The notes beneath the pieces are model-generated. The model saw only the letters and a program-made list of their open reading frames with translations. It ran no database searches and was not told the origin of the DNA. Positions 52,931 to 64,000 of a stretch of 64,000 nt of DNA are shown piece after piece. Made by a program: the position numbers and the translations under genes. The first letter of the stretch is position 1; every line of letters begins with the position of its first letter. Source of the stretch: Hippophae tibetana (taxonomy: Eukaryota > Streptophyta > Magnoliopsida > Rosales > Elaeagnaceae); contig JAZDXN010000013.1 of assembly GCA_037013495.1 (NCBI GenBank), positions 1,860,001 through 1,924,000 of the forward strand. Reading direction: 5' to 3'.

Positions 52931-53530
52931 TTGCTTCTATGTATAATATTTTGTCACTTATGTTTTATCTTACCCTTTCTAGCGAACAAGATATATTTGC
53001 TCGTCATTGTGGCAAACCTATCTAAACAAAATCATTTTGCAGTTAGACATATTGATGGAGCATTCTATAACTTCGAAACTGTAGTTTTGATACCTCAATG
53101 TACTTCAATTATGGTTAAACTCATGATTGCATGTCAAAGCGGAGAGGGACTTCGTTGTAGATTCCTAGGTTTAGAAACACCTTATCCTTTTGCACACAAC
53201 CGTGTTCAATTTCATCAAGAATAGATTCATCTTCTTCTGGTCCTTGAAACTCAACAAGCCATATAGGAGATGAAAAGGTTGGAATGCATTAAGCAAGTTT
53301 TTTTGGTAACTTGAGTGTTTTATATTTGGGTTTTTAGTCGATTTCTCTTTGTGAAGTATGAAGTAATCTTTACAAACGGTACTTTCTTTGTATCATTAGT
53401 GAAAGAAATATCTTGGAAACAAGCTTCTAGCAATTACTTACTTGTTATTGAAGGGGTTTTCCTCATTACAGTTGGTTCCAAAATAAAGAAGAGGTCTCAT
53501 TTCATATGCTACTTTTTTGATGAGAGCTAA
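52931..53530 (+). pseudogene. f-type copy of the 200-codon decayed frame
   Basis: It has the same structure as at 43623: two internal stops, the 72-codon downstream stretch open from 53315, and the NFETVV state that defines f units. It lies between an e unit (52215) and the g/c chimera (53647). Confidence 0.45.
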
Positions 53531-54069
53531 TTAATCTATGCATAATTTAACGATGCAAACTGTCGGACACACGCTCCTGCGTATCTTCCTTCAATGAAAA
53601 AGTACGTGATCGGTTAACCACCAAACATTAAATACTTACATCCACATTGCTTCTATGTATAATATTTTGTCACTTATGTTTTATCTTACACTTTCTAGCG
53701 ACCAAGATATATTTGGTCGTCATTGTGGAAAACCTATCTAAACAAAATCATTTTGCAGTTAGACATATTGATGGAGCATTCTATAACTTGGAACCTGTAG
53801 TTTTGATACCTCAATGTACTTCAATTATGGTCAAACTCATGATTGCATGTCAAAGCGGAGAGGCACTTCGTTGTAGATTCCTAGGTTTAGAAACACCTTA
53901 TCCTTTTGCACACAACCGTGTTCAATTTCATCAAGAATAGATTCATCTTCTTCTGGTCCTTGAAACTCAACAGGCCATAAAACAGATGAAAATGTTGGAA
54001 TGCATTAAGCAAGTTTTTTTGGTAACTTGAGCATTTTATATTTGGGTTTTTAGTCAATTTCGCTATGTG

Positions 54070-54155
54070 AAGTTTGAAGTAATCTTTACAAACGGTACTT
54101 TCTTTGTATCATTAGTAAAAGAAATATCTTCGAAACAAGCTTCTAGAAATTAGTT
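54070..54155 (+). other. Second copy of the g-to-c junction
   Basis: The unit at 53647 switches from a/g to c states at the same relative place as the unit at 50067 (offset 423-508 in the monomer). Identical placement indicates one ancestral exchange later copied, so the 7-mer was itself duplicated before the 5-mer was cut from one copy. Confidence 0.75.
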
Positions 54156-57100
54156 ACTTGTTATTGAAGGGGTTTTCCTAATTACAGTTGGTTCCAAAAA
54201 AACGAAGAGGTCTCATTTCATATGCTACTTTTTTGATGAGAGCTAATTAATCTATGCATAATTTAACGATGCAAACTGTCGGACACACGCTACTGCGTAT
54301 CTTCCTTCAATGAAAAAGTACGTGATCGGTTAACCACCAAACATTAAATACTTACATCCACATTGCTTCTAGGTATAATATTTTGTCACTTATGTTTTAT
54401 CTTACACTTTCTAGCGACCAAGATATATTTGCTCGTCATTGTGGCAAACCTATCTAAACAAAATCATTTTGCAGTTAGACATATTGATGGAGCATTCTAT
54501 AACTTGGAACCTGTAGTTTTGATACCTCAATGTACTTCAATTATGGTCAAACTCATGATTGCATGTCAAAGCGGAGAGGCACTTCGTTGTAGATTCCTAG
54601 GTTTAGAAACACCTTATCCTTTTGCACACAACCGTGTTCAATTTCATTAAAAATAGATTCATCTTCTTCTGGTCCTTGAAACTCAACAAGCGATAAAGGA
54701 GATGAAAAGGTTGGAATGCATTAAGCAAATTTTTTTGGTAACTTGAGCATTTTATATTTGGGTTTTTAGTCAATTTCGCTATGTGAAGTTTGAAGTAATC
54801 TTTACAAACGGTACTTTCTTTGTATCATTAGTAAAAGAAATATCTTCGAAACAAGCTTCTAGAAATTAGTTACTTGTTATTGAAGGGGTTTTCCTAATTA
54901 CAGTTGGTTCCAAAATAACGAAGAGGTCTCATTTCATATGCTACTTTTTTGATGAGAGCTAATTAATCTATGCATAATTTAACGATGCAAACTGTCGGAC
55001 ACACGCTCCTGCGTATCTTCCTTCAATGAAAAAGTACGTGATCGGTTAACCACCAAACATTAAATACTTACATCTACATTGCTTCTAGGTATAATATTTT
55101 GTCACTTATGTTTTATCTTACACTTTCTAGCGACCAAGATATATTTGGTCGTCATTGTGGAAAACCTATCTAAACAAAATCATTTTGCAGTTAGACATAT
55201 TGATGGAGCATTCTATAACTTGGAACCTGTAGTTTTGATACCTCAATGTACTTCAATTATGGTCAAACTCATGATTGCATGTCAAAGCGGAGAGGCACTT
55301 CGTTGTAGATTCCTAGGTTTAGAAACACCTTATCCTTTTGCACACAACCGTGTTCAATTTCATCAAGAATAGATTCATCTTCTTCTGGTCCTTGAAACTC
55401 AACAGGCCATAAAACAGATGAAAATGTTGGAATGCATTAAGCAAGTTTTTTTGGTAACTTGAGCATTTTATATTTGGGTTTTTAGTCAATTTCGCTATGT
55501 GAAGTTTGAAGTAATCTTTACAAACGGTACTTTCTTTGTATCATTAGTAAAAGAAATATCTTCGAAACAAGCTTCTAGAAATTAGTTGCTTGTTATTGAA
55601 GGGGTTTTCCTAATTACAGTTGGTTCCAAAATAACGAAGAGGTCTCATTTCATATGCTACTTTTTTTATGAGAGCTAATTAATCTATGCATAATTTAACG
55701 ATGCAAACTGTCGGACACACGCTCCTGCGTATCTTCCTTCAATGAAAAAGTACGTGATCGGTTAACCACCAAACATTAAATACTTACATCCACATTGCTT
55801 CTATGTATAATATTTTCTCACTTATGTTTTATCTTACACTTTCTAGCGACCAAGATATATTTACTCGTCATTGTGGCAAACCTATCAAAACAAAATCATT
55901 TTGCAGTTAGATATATTGATGGAGCATTCTATAACTTGGAACCTGTAGTTTTGATACCTCAATGTACTTCAATTATGGTCAAACTCATGATTGCATGTCA
56001 AAGTGGAGAGGGACTTCGTTGTAGAATCCTAGGTTTAGAAACACCTTATCCTTTTGCACACAACCGTGTTCAATTTCATCAAGAATAGATTCATCTTCTT
56101 CTGGTCCTTGAAACTCAACAAGCCATATAGGAGAAGAAATGGTTGGAATGCATTAAGCAAGTTTTTTTGGTAACTTGAGCATTTTATATTTGGGTTTTTA
56201 GTCGATTTCGCTATGTCAAGTTTGAAGTAATCTTTACAAACGGTACTTTCTTTGTATCATTAGTAAAAGAAATATCTTCGAAACAAGCTTCTAGAAATTA
56301 GTTACTTGTTATTGAAGGGGTTTTCCTAATTACAGTTGGTTCCAAAAAAACGAAGAGGTCTCATTTCATATGCTACTTTTTTGATGAGAGCTAATTAATC
56401 TATGCATAATTTAACGATGCAAACTGTCGGACACACGCTACTGCGTATCTTCCTTCAATGAAAAAGTACGTGATCGGTTAACCACCAAACATTAAATACT
56501 TACATCCACATTGCTTCTAGGTATAATATTTTGTCACTTATGTTTTATCTTACACTTTCTAGCGACCAAGATATATTTGCTCGTCATTGTGGCAAACCTA
56601 TCTAAACAAAATCATTTTGCAGTTAGACATATTGATGGAGCATTCTATAACTTGGAACCTGTAGTTTTGATACCTCAATGTACTTCAATTATGGTCAAAC
56701 TCATGATTGCATGTCAAAGCGGAGAGGCACTTCGTTGTAGATTCCTAGGTTTAGAAACACCTTATCCTTTTGCACACAACCGTGTTCAATTTCATTAAAA
56801 ATAGATTCATCTTCTTCTAGTCCTTGAAACTCAACAAGCGATAAAGGAGATGAAAAGGTTGGAATGCATTAAGCAAATTTTTTTGGTAACTTGAGCATTT
56901 TATATTTGGATTTTTAGATGATTTCTCTATGTGAAGTTTGAAATAATCTTTACAAACGGTACTTTCTTTGTATCATTAGTAAAAGAAATATCTTCGAAAC
57001 AAGCTTCTAGAAATTAGTTACTTGTTATTGAAGGGGTTTTCCTATTTACAGTTGCTTCCAAAATAACGAAGAGGTCTCATTTCATATGCTACTTTTTTGA

Positions 57101-57942
57101 TGAGAGCTAATTAATCTATGCATAATTTAACGATGCAAAGTGTCAGACACACGCTCCTGCGTATCTTCCTTCAATGGCAAGGTACGTGATCGGTTAACCA
57201 CGAAACATTAAATACTTACATCCACATTGCTTCTATGTATAATATTTTGTCACTTATGTTTTATCTTACACTTTCTAGCGACCAAGATATATTTACTCGT
57301 CATTGTGGCAAACCTATCTACACAAAATCATTTTGCAGTTAGACATATTGATGGAGCATTCTATAACTTGGAACCTGTAGTTTTGATACCTCAATGTACT
57401 TCAATTATGGTCAAACTCATGATTGCATGTCAAAGCGGAGAGGGACTTCGTTGTAGAATCCTAGGTTTAGAAACACCTTATCCTTTTGCACACAACCGTG
57501 TTCAATTTCATCAAGAATAGATTCATCTTCTTTTGGTCCTTGAAACTCAACAAGCCATATAGGAGAAGAAATGGTTGGAATGCATTAAGCAAGTTTTTTT
57601 GGTAACTTGAGAATTTTATATTTGGGTTTTTAGTCGATTTCGCTATGTGAAGTTTGAAGTAATCTTTACAAACGGTACTTTCTTTGTATCATTAGTAAAA
57701 GAAATATCTTCGAAAAAAGCTTCTAGAAATTAGTTACTTGTTATTGAAGGGGTTTTCCTAGTTACAGTTGCTTCCAAAATAACGAAGAGGTCTCATTTCA
57801 TATGCTACTTTTTTGATGAGAGCTAATTAATCTATGCATAATTTAACGATGCAAAGTGTCAGACACACGCTAGTGCGTATCTTCCTTCAATGGCAAGGTA
57901 TGTGATCGGTTAACCACGAAACATTAAATACTTACATCCACA

Positions 57943-58542
57943 TTGCTTCTATGTATAATATTTTGTCACTTATGTTTTATCTTACCCTTTCTAGCGAACA
58001 AGATATATTTGCTCGTCATTGTGGCAAACCTATCTAAACAAAATCATTTTGCAGTTAGACATATTGATGGAGCATTCTATAACTTCGAAACTGTAGTTTT
58101 GATACCTCAATGTACTTCAATTATGGTTAAACTCATGATTGCATGTCAAAGCGGAGAGGGACTTCGTTGTAGATTCCTAGGTTTAGAAACACCTTATCCT
58201 TTTGCACACAACCGTGTTCAATTTCATCAAGAATAGATTCATCTTCTTCTGGTCCTTGAAACTCAACAAGCCATATAGGAGATGAAAAGGTTGGAATGCA
58301 TTAAGCAAGTTTTTTTGGTAACTTAAGTGTTTTATATTTGGGTTTTTAGTCGATTTCTCTTTGTGAAGTATGAAGTAATCTTTACAAACGGTACTTTCTT
58401 TGTATCATTAGTGAAAGAAATATCTTGGAAACAAGCTTCTAGCAATTACTTACTTGTTATTGAAGGGGTTTTCCTCATTACAGTTGGTTCCAAAATAAAG
58501 AAGAGGTCTCATTTCATATGCTACTTTTTTGATGAGAGCTAA
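57943..58542 (+). pseudogene. f-type copy of the decayed frame with TGA changed to TAA
   Basis: It is like the copy at 43623, but the second internal stop is TAA (ACTTAAGTG near 58321) instead of TGA. A stop-to-stop change does not affect the reading frame and gives a private marker for this copy. Confidence 0.45.
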
Positions 58543-59168
58543 TTAATCTATGCATAATTTAACGATGCAAACTGTCGGACACACGCTCCTGCGTATCTTC
58601 CTTCAATGAAAAAGTACGTGATCGGTTAACCACCAAACATTAAATACTTACATCCACATTGCTTCTATGTATAATATTTTGTCACTTATGTTTTATCTTA
58701 CACTTTCTAGCGACCAAGATATATTTGGTCGTCATTGTGGAAAACCTATCTAAACAAAATCATTTTGCAGTTAGACATATTGATGGAGCATTCTATAACT
58801 TGGAACCTGTAGTTTTGATACCTCAATGTACTTCAATTATGGTCAAACTCATGATTGCATGTCAAAGCGGAGAGGCACTTCGTTGTAGATTCCTAGGTTT
58901 AGAAACACCTTATCCTTTTGCACACAACCGTGTTCAATTTCATCAAGAATAGATTCATCTTCTTCTGGTCCTTGAAACTCAACAGGCCATAAAACAGATG
59001 AAAATGTTGGAATGCATTAAGCAAGTTTTTTTGGTAACTTGAGCATTTTATATTTGGGTTTTTAGTCAATTTCGCTATGTGAAGTTTGAAGTAATCTTTA
59101 CAAACGGTACTTTCTTTGTATCATTAGTAAAAGAAATATCTTCGAAACAAGCTTCTAGAAATTAGTTG

Positions 59169-59192
59169 CTTGTTATTGAAGGGGTTTTCCTA
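59169..59192 (+). other. Recombination junction, g-type to d-type monomer (24-bp interval)
   Basis: The unit at 58659 keeps the a/g state GTTGCTTG (59168) but has the d state CCTATTTACAG from 59193, and then leads straight into an e unit. This creates the three-monomer e-f-g/d segment. Confidence 0.8.
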
Positions 59193-60090
59193 TTTACAGT
59201 TGCTTCCAAAATAACGAAGAGGTCTCATTTCATATGCTACTTTTTTGATGAGAGCTAATTAATCTATGCATAATTTAACGATGCAAAGTGTCAGACACAC
59301 GCTCCTGCGTATCTTCCTTCAATGGCAAGGTACGTGATCGGTTAACCACGAAACATTAAATACTTACATCCACATTGCTTCTATGTATAATATTTTGTCA
59401 CTTATGTTTTATCTTACACTTTCTAGCGACCAAGATATATTTACTCGTCATTGTGGCAAACCTATCTACACAAAATCATTTTGCAGTTAGACATATTGAT
59501 GGAGCATTCTATAACTTGGAACCTGTAGTTTTGATACCTCAATGTACTTCAATTATGGTCAAACTCATGATTGCATGTCAAAGCGGAGAGGGACTTCGTT
59601 GTAGAATCCTAGGTTTAGAAACACCTTATCCTTTTGCACACAACCGTGTTCAATTTCATCAAGAATAGATTCATCTTCTTTTGGTCCTTGAAACTCAACA
59701 AGCCATATAGGAGAAGAAATGGTTGGAATGCATTAAGCAAGTTTTTTTGGTAACTTGAGAATTTTATATTTGGGTTTTTAGTCGATTTCGCTATGTGAAG
59801 TTTGAAGTAATCTTTACAAACGGTACTTTCTTTGTATCATTAGTAAAAGAAATATCTTCGAAAAAAGCTTCTAGAAATTAGTTACTTGTTATTGAAGGGG
59901 TTTTCCTAGTTACAGTTGCTTCCAAAATAACGAAGAGGTCTCATTTCATATGCTACTTTTTTGATGAGAGCTAATTAATCTATGCATAATTTAACGATGC
60001 AAAGTGTCAGACACACGCTAGTGCGTATCTTCCTTCAATGGCAAGGTATGTGATCGGTTAACCACGAAACATTAAATACTTACATCCACA

Positions 60091-60690
60091 TTGCTTCTAT
60101 GTATAATATTTTGTCACTTATGTTTTATCTTACCCTTTCTAGCGAACAAGATATATTTGCTCGTCATTGTGGCAAACCTATCTAAACAAAAACATTTTGC
60201 AGTTAGACATATTGATGGAGCATTCAATAACTTGGAACCTGTAGTTTTGATACCTCAATGTACTTCAATTATGGTCAAACTCATGATTGCATGTCAAAGC
60301 GTAGAGGGACTTCGTTGTAGATTCCAAGGTTTAGAAACACCTTATCCTTTTGCACACAACCGTGTTCAATTTCATCAAGAATAGATTCATCTTCTTCTGG
60401 TCCTTGAAACTCAACAAGCCATATAGGAGATGAAAAGGTTGGAATGCATCAAGCAAGTTTTTTTGGTAACTTGAGTGTTTTATATTTGGGTTTTTAGTCG
60501 ATTTCTCTTTGTGAAGTATGAAGTAATCTTTACAAACGGTACTTTCTTTGTATCATTAGTGAAAGAAATATCTTGGAAACAAGCTTCTAGCAATTACTTA
60601 CTTGTTATTGAAGGGGTTTTCCTCATTACAGTTGGTTCCAAAATAACGAAGAGGTCTCATTTCATATGCTACTTTTTTGATGAGAGCTAA
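60091..60690 (+). pseudogene. f-variant copy of the 200-codon decayed frame
   Basis: The frame has the same two stops, but its first part carries AFNNLEP and QSVEG, both b-type states, together with private changes KQKHF and FQGLET. The downstream stretch (from 60475) reads KITKRSHF, where other f copies read KIKKRSHF, the usual state in the rest of the array. Confidence 0.45.
60225..60302 (+). other. Gene-conversion-like patch of b-type sequence in an f monomer
   Basis: Five f-diagnostic positions, 60225, 60234, 60238, 60276 and 60302, are all in the b state, while the flanks (CCCTTTCTAGCGAACAAG to the left; GTAGATTCC at 60322 and GAGTGTTTTAT to the right) are f. The donor tract is at least 78 bp and at most about 175 bp. 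A double crossover is the alternative reading. Confidence 0.7.
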
Positions 60691-62955
60691 TTAATCTATG
60701 CATAATTTAACGATGCAAACTGTCGGACACACGCTCCTGCGTATCTTCCTTCAATGAAAAAGTACGTGATCGGTTAACCACCAAACATTAAATACTTACA
60801 TCCACATTGCTTCTATGTATAATATTTTCTCACTTATGTTTTATCTTACACTTTCTAGCGACCAAGATATATTTACTCGTCATTGTGGCAAACCTATCAA
60901 AACAAAATCATTTTGCAGTTAGATATATTGATGGAGCATTCTATAACTTGGAACCTGTAGTTTTGATACCTCAATGTACTTCAATTATGGTCAAACTCAT
61001 GATTGCATGTCAAAGTGGAGAGGGACTTCGTTGTAGAATCCTAGGTTTAGAAACACCTTATCCTTTTGCACACAACCGTGTTCAATTTCATCAAGAATAG
61101 ATTCATCTTCTTCTGGTCCTTGAAACTCAACAAGCCATATAGGAGAAGAAATGGTTGGAATGCATTAAGCAAGTTTTTTTGGTAACTTGAGCATTTTATA
61201 TTTGGGTTTTTAGTCGATTTCGCTATGTGAAGTTTGAAGTAATCTTTACAAACGGGGCTTTCTTTGTATCATTAGTAAAAGAAATATCTTCGAAACAAGC
61301 TTCTAGAAATTAGTTACTTGTTATTGAAGGGGTTTTCCTAATTACAGTTGGTTCCAAAAAAACGAAGAGGTCTCATTTCATATGCTACTTTTTTGATGAG
61401 AGCTAATTAATATATGCATAATTTAACGATGCAAACTGTCGGACACACGCTACTGCGTATCTTCCTTCAATGAAAAAGTACGTGATCGGTTAACCACCAA
61501 ACATTAAATACTTACATCCACATTGCTTCTAGGTATAATATTTTGTCACTTATGTTTTATCTTACACTTTCTAGCGACCAAGATATATTTGCTCGTCATT
61601 GTGGCAAACCTATCTAAACAAAATCATTTTGCAGTTAGACATATTGATGGAGCATTCTATAACTTGGAACCTGTAGTTTTGATACCTCAATGTACTTCAA
61701 TTATGGTCAAACTCATGATTGCATGTCAAAGCGGAGAGGCACTTCGTTGTAGATTCCTAGGTTTAGAAACACCTTATCCTTTTGCACACAACCGTGTTCA
61801 ATTTCATTAAAAATAGATTCATCTTCTTCTAGTCCTTGAAACTCAACAAGCGATAAAGGAGATGAAAAGGTTGGAATGCATTAAGCAAATTTTTTTGGTA
61901 ACTTGAGCATTTTATATTTGGATTTTTAGATGATTTCTCTATGTGAAGTTTGAAATAATCTTTACAAACGGTACTTTCTTTGTATCATTAGTAAAAGAAA
62001 TATCTTCGAAACAAGCTTCTAGAAATTAGTTACTTGTTATTGAAGGGGTTTTCCTATTTACAGTTGCTTCCAAAATAACGAAGAGGTCTCATTTCATATG
62101 CTACTTTTTTGATGAGAGCTAATTAATCTATGCATAATTTAACGATGCAAAGTGTCAGACACACGCTCCTGCGTATCTTCCTTCAATGGCAAGGTACGTG
62201 ATCGGTTAACCACGAAACATTAAATACTTACATCCACATTGCTTCTATGTATAATATTTTGTCACTTATGTTTTATCTTACACTTTCTAGCGACCAAGAT
62301 ATATTTACTCGTCATTGTGGCAAACCTATCTACACAAAATCATTTTGCAGTTAGACATATTGATGGAGCATTCTATAACTTGGAACCTGTAGTTTTGATA
62401 CCTCAATGTACTTCAATTATGGTCAAACTCATGATTGCATGTCAAAGCGGAGAGGGACTTCGTTGTAGAATCCTAGGTTTAGAAACACCTTATCCTTTTG
62501 CACACAACCGTGTTCAATTTCATCAAGAATAGATTCATCTTCTTTTGGTCCTTGAAACTCAACAAGCCATATAGGAGAAGAAATGGTTGGAATGCATTAA
62601 GCAAGTTTTTTTGGTAACTTGAGAATTTTATATTTGGGTTTTTAGTCGATTTCGCTATGTGAAGTTTGAAGTAATCTTTACAAACGGTACTTTCTTTGTA
62701 TCATTAGTAAAAGAAATATCTTCGAAAAAAGCTTCTAGAAATTAGTTACTTGTTATTGAAGGGGGTTTTCCTAGTTACAGTTGCTTCCAAAATAACGAAG
62801 AGGTCTCATTTCATATGCTACTTTTTTGATGAGAGCTAATTAATCTATGCATAATTTAACGATGCAAAGTGTCAGACACACGCTAGTGCGTATCTTCCTT
62901 CAATGGCAAGGTATGTGATCGGTTAACCACGAAACATTAAATACTTACATCCACA

Positions 62956-63555
62956 TTGCTTCTATGTATAATATTTTGTCACTTATGTTTTATCTTACCC
63001 TTTCTAGCGAACAAGATATATTTGCTCGTCATTGTGGCAAACCTATCTAAACAAAATCATTTTGCAGTTAGACATATTGATGGAGCATTCTATAACTTCG
63101 AAACTGTAGTTTTGATACCTCAATGTACTTCAATTATGGTTAAACTCATGATTGCATGTCAAAGCGGAGAGGGACTTCGTTGTAGATTCCTAGGTTTAGA
63201 AACACCTTATCCTTTTGCACACAACCGTGTTCAATTTCATCAAGAATAGATTCATCTTCTTCTGGTCCTTGAAACTCAACATGCCATATAGGAGATGAAA
63301 AGGTTGGAATGCATTAAGCAAGTTTTTTTGGTAACTTGAGTGTTTTATATTTGGGTTTTTAGTCGATTTCTCTTTGTGAAGTATGAAGTAATCTTTACAA
63401 ACGGTACTTTCTTTGTATCATTAGTGAAAGAAATATCTTGGAAACAAGCTTCTAGCAATTACTTACTTGTTATTGAAGGGGTTTTCCTCATTACAGTTGG
63501 TTCCAAAATAAAGAAGAGGTCTCATTTCATATGCTACTTTTTTGATGAGAGCTAA
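62956..63555 (+). pseudogene. f-type copy of the 200-codon decayed frame, last in window
   Basis: It has the same layout as at 43623, with the open downstream stretch from 63340. Between the two parts it has the private CAACATGCCATATAGG, where other f copies have CAACAAGCC. Its tail is mosaic (about 63604-63647). Confidence 0.45.
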
Positions 63556-63671
63556 TTAATCTATGCATAATTTAACGATGCAAACTGTCGGACACACGCT
63601 CCTGCGTATCTTCCTTCAATGGCAAGGTATGTGATCGGTTAACCACCAAACATTAAATACTTACATCTACA

Positions 63672-64000
63672 TTGCTTCTAGGTATAATATTTTGTCACTT
63701 ATGTTTTATCTTACACTTTCTAGCGACCAAGATATATTTGGTCGTCATTGTGGAAAACCTATCTAAACAAAATCATTTTGCAGTTAGACATATTGATGGA
63801 GCATTCTATAACTTGGAACCTGTAGTTTTGATACCTCAATGTACTTCAATTATGGTCAAACTCATGATTGCATGTCAAAGCGGAGAGGCACTTCGTTGTA
63901 GATTCCTAGGTTTAGAAACACCTTATCCTTTTGCACACAACCGTGTTCAATTTCATCAAGAATAGATTCATCTTCTTCTGGTCCTTGAAACTCAACAGGC
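63672..64000 (+). repeat. Partial monomer at right edge, a type
   Basis: The first 329 bases of an a-type monomer, including the perfect CGACCAA/TTGGTCG inverted repeat and the frame ending at TAG (63963-63965), reach the window edge. The array continues to the right. Confidence 0.95.

Larger units (their letters stand above)
50490..59374 (+). repeat. Deletion derivatives of the 8-mer: 5-mer, 7-mer and 3-mer
   Basis: Counting from each e unit (48635, 52215, 57227, 59375), the spacings are 3,580, 5,012 and 2,148 bp, that is five, seven and three monomers, against eight for the preceding copy (42907 to 48635). Unit types run d (50783), a/d (51499), e, f, g/c, d, a, c, d, e, f, g/d (58659). Each shortening coincides with a chimeric monomer, so the lengths are explained by in-register unequal exchange. 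Confidence 0.88.
59375..63671 (+). repeat. Shuffled e-f-c-d and e-f monomers at right end
   Basis: Unit starts and types: 59375 e, 60091 f variant, 60807 c, 61523 d, 62239 e, 62956 f. The f variant carries a patch of b-type sequence. The c unit carries the two private changes otherwise seen only at 31450. The e unit at 62239 is 717 bp because of an extra G in GAAGGGGGTTTTCC (about 62761). The tail of the f unit at 62956 is a mosaic. This stretch has the most local rearrangement in the right half. Confidence 0.85.
1..64000 (+). repeat. Satellite DNA array, 716-bp monomer, about 89.4 copies
   Basis: The same 716-bp unit repeats head to tail across the entire window, always in one orientation. 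Landmarks such as GGTTAACC, AAGCTT (HindIII) and CCTAGG (AvrII) recur once per unit at 716-bp spacing. Of 88 complete monomers, 80 have a net length of exactly 716 bp. The exceptions start at 20708 and 35031 (715 bp) and at 25719, 27868, 30017, 32882, 37178 and 62239 (717 bp). I see no subrepeat inside the unit, so 716 bp is the basic period. There is no transposon insertion, inversion or unique spacer. The length and purity are typical of eukaryotic heterochromatic satellite; chromosomal location and species cannot be read from the sequence. Confidence 0.98.

Noticed and set aside
1..64000. Internal subrepeat of about 179 bp (716 is four times 179), as in many plant and animal centromere satellites
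   Set aside because: Comparing the four quarters of the monomer by eye shows no shared blocks. The arithmetic is probably coincidence.
1..64000. CRISPR array, because of regular repeats
   Set aside because: The unit is 716 bp with no spacer of unique sequence and no short direct repeat between spacers. It is a satellite.
1..64000. Transposable element or retroelement origin of the unit
   Set aside because: No terminal inverted or direct repeats, target-site duplications, polyprotein motifs or primer-binding site were seen. The only protein-like match is the Josephin-like segment.

Overview
The whole 64-kb window is one uninterrupted head-to-tail satellite DNA array. The unit is 716 bp, roughly two-thirds A+T by eye. 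There are 88 complete monomers (660-63671), a 659-bp partial unit at the left edge and a 329-bp partial unit at the right edge. All units run in the same direction. No flanking unique sequence, active gene, tRNA, rRNA, transposon or CRISPR array is visible. A pure long-period satellite of this length points to heterochromatin (centromeric, pericentromeric, subtelomeric or sex/B-chromosome) of a eukaryotic nuclear genome. The sequence alone does not tell me which eukaryote.

In this annotation a monomer starts at the TTG of ACATTG, at 660, 1376, 2092 and so on. Diagnostic bases separate subtypes. Left-hand types are K (translated motif AKQSKQNNF), Y (ANLYKQNHF), S (ANLSKQNHF with GEG) and P (PILENK). 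Right-hand types are a (IVENLSKQ, upstream CTTCTAGG), g (as a, but upstream CTTCTATG), b (AFNNLEP, usually 717 bp), c (VRYIDG), d (ANLSKQNHF with GEAL, mostly ending QFH), e (NLSTQNHF) and f (NFETVV). Layout: 1-3787 mixed K/Y/S units; 3788-10178 three copies of a 2,148-bp trimer; 10179-11399 K units; 11400-14979 five Y units with a dimeric alternation; 14980-19275 two copies of another trimer; 19276-24286 a divergent transition zone; 24287-30733 three copies of a 2,149-bp trimer; 30734-38610 irregular a/b/c/d order; 38611 to about 50.5 kb two copies of a 5,728-bp 8-mer; about 50.5-59.4 kb shortened 7-, 5- and 3-mer derivatives of it; 59375-64000 shuffled e/f/c/d/a units. Several recombination junctions can be placed to within 16-90 bp.

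The most interesting signal lies inside the monomer. One plus-strand frame stays nearly stop-free for about 200 codons (best copies have two internal stops), far fewer stops than expected at this base composition. It contains HFAVRHIDGAFYNLE, which resembles the catalytic-His segment of Josephin-domain deubiquitinases. Two weaker, collinear Josephin-like segments lie just upstream in another frame. My inference, without any search, is that the satellite was amplified from a decayed fragment of a Josephin-like gene. Nothing suggests that it is still translated: the frames lack a sensible ATG, carry fixed stops and differ at many amino-acid positions between subtypes. A second notable element is a CpG-bearing box of about 80 bp in every monomer. 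It has a small hairpin whose stem is nearly constant while its loop varies, and it is a candidate protein-binding site.
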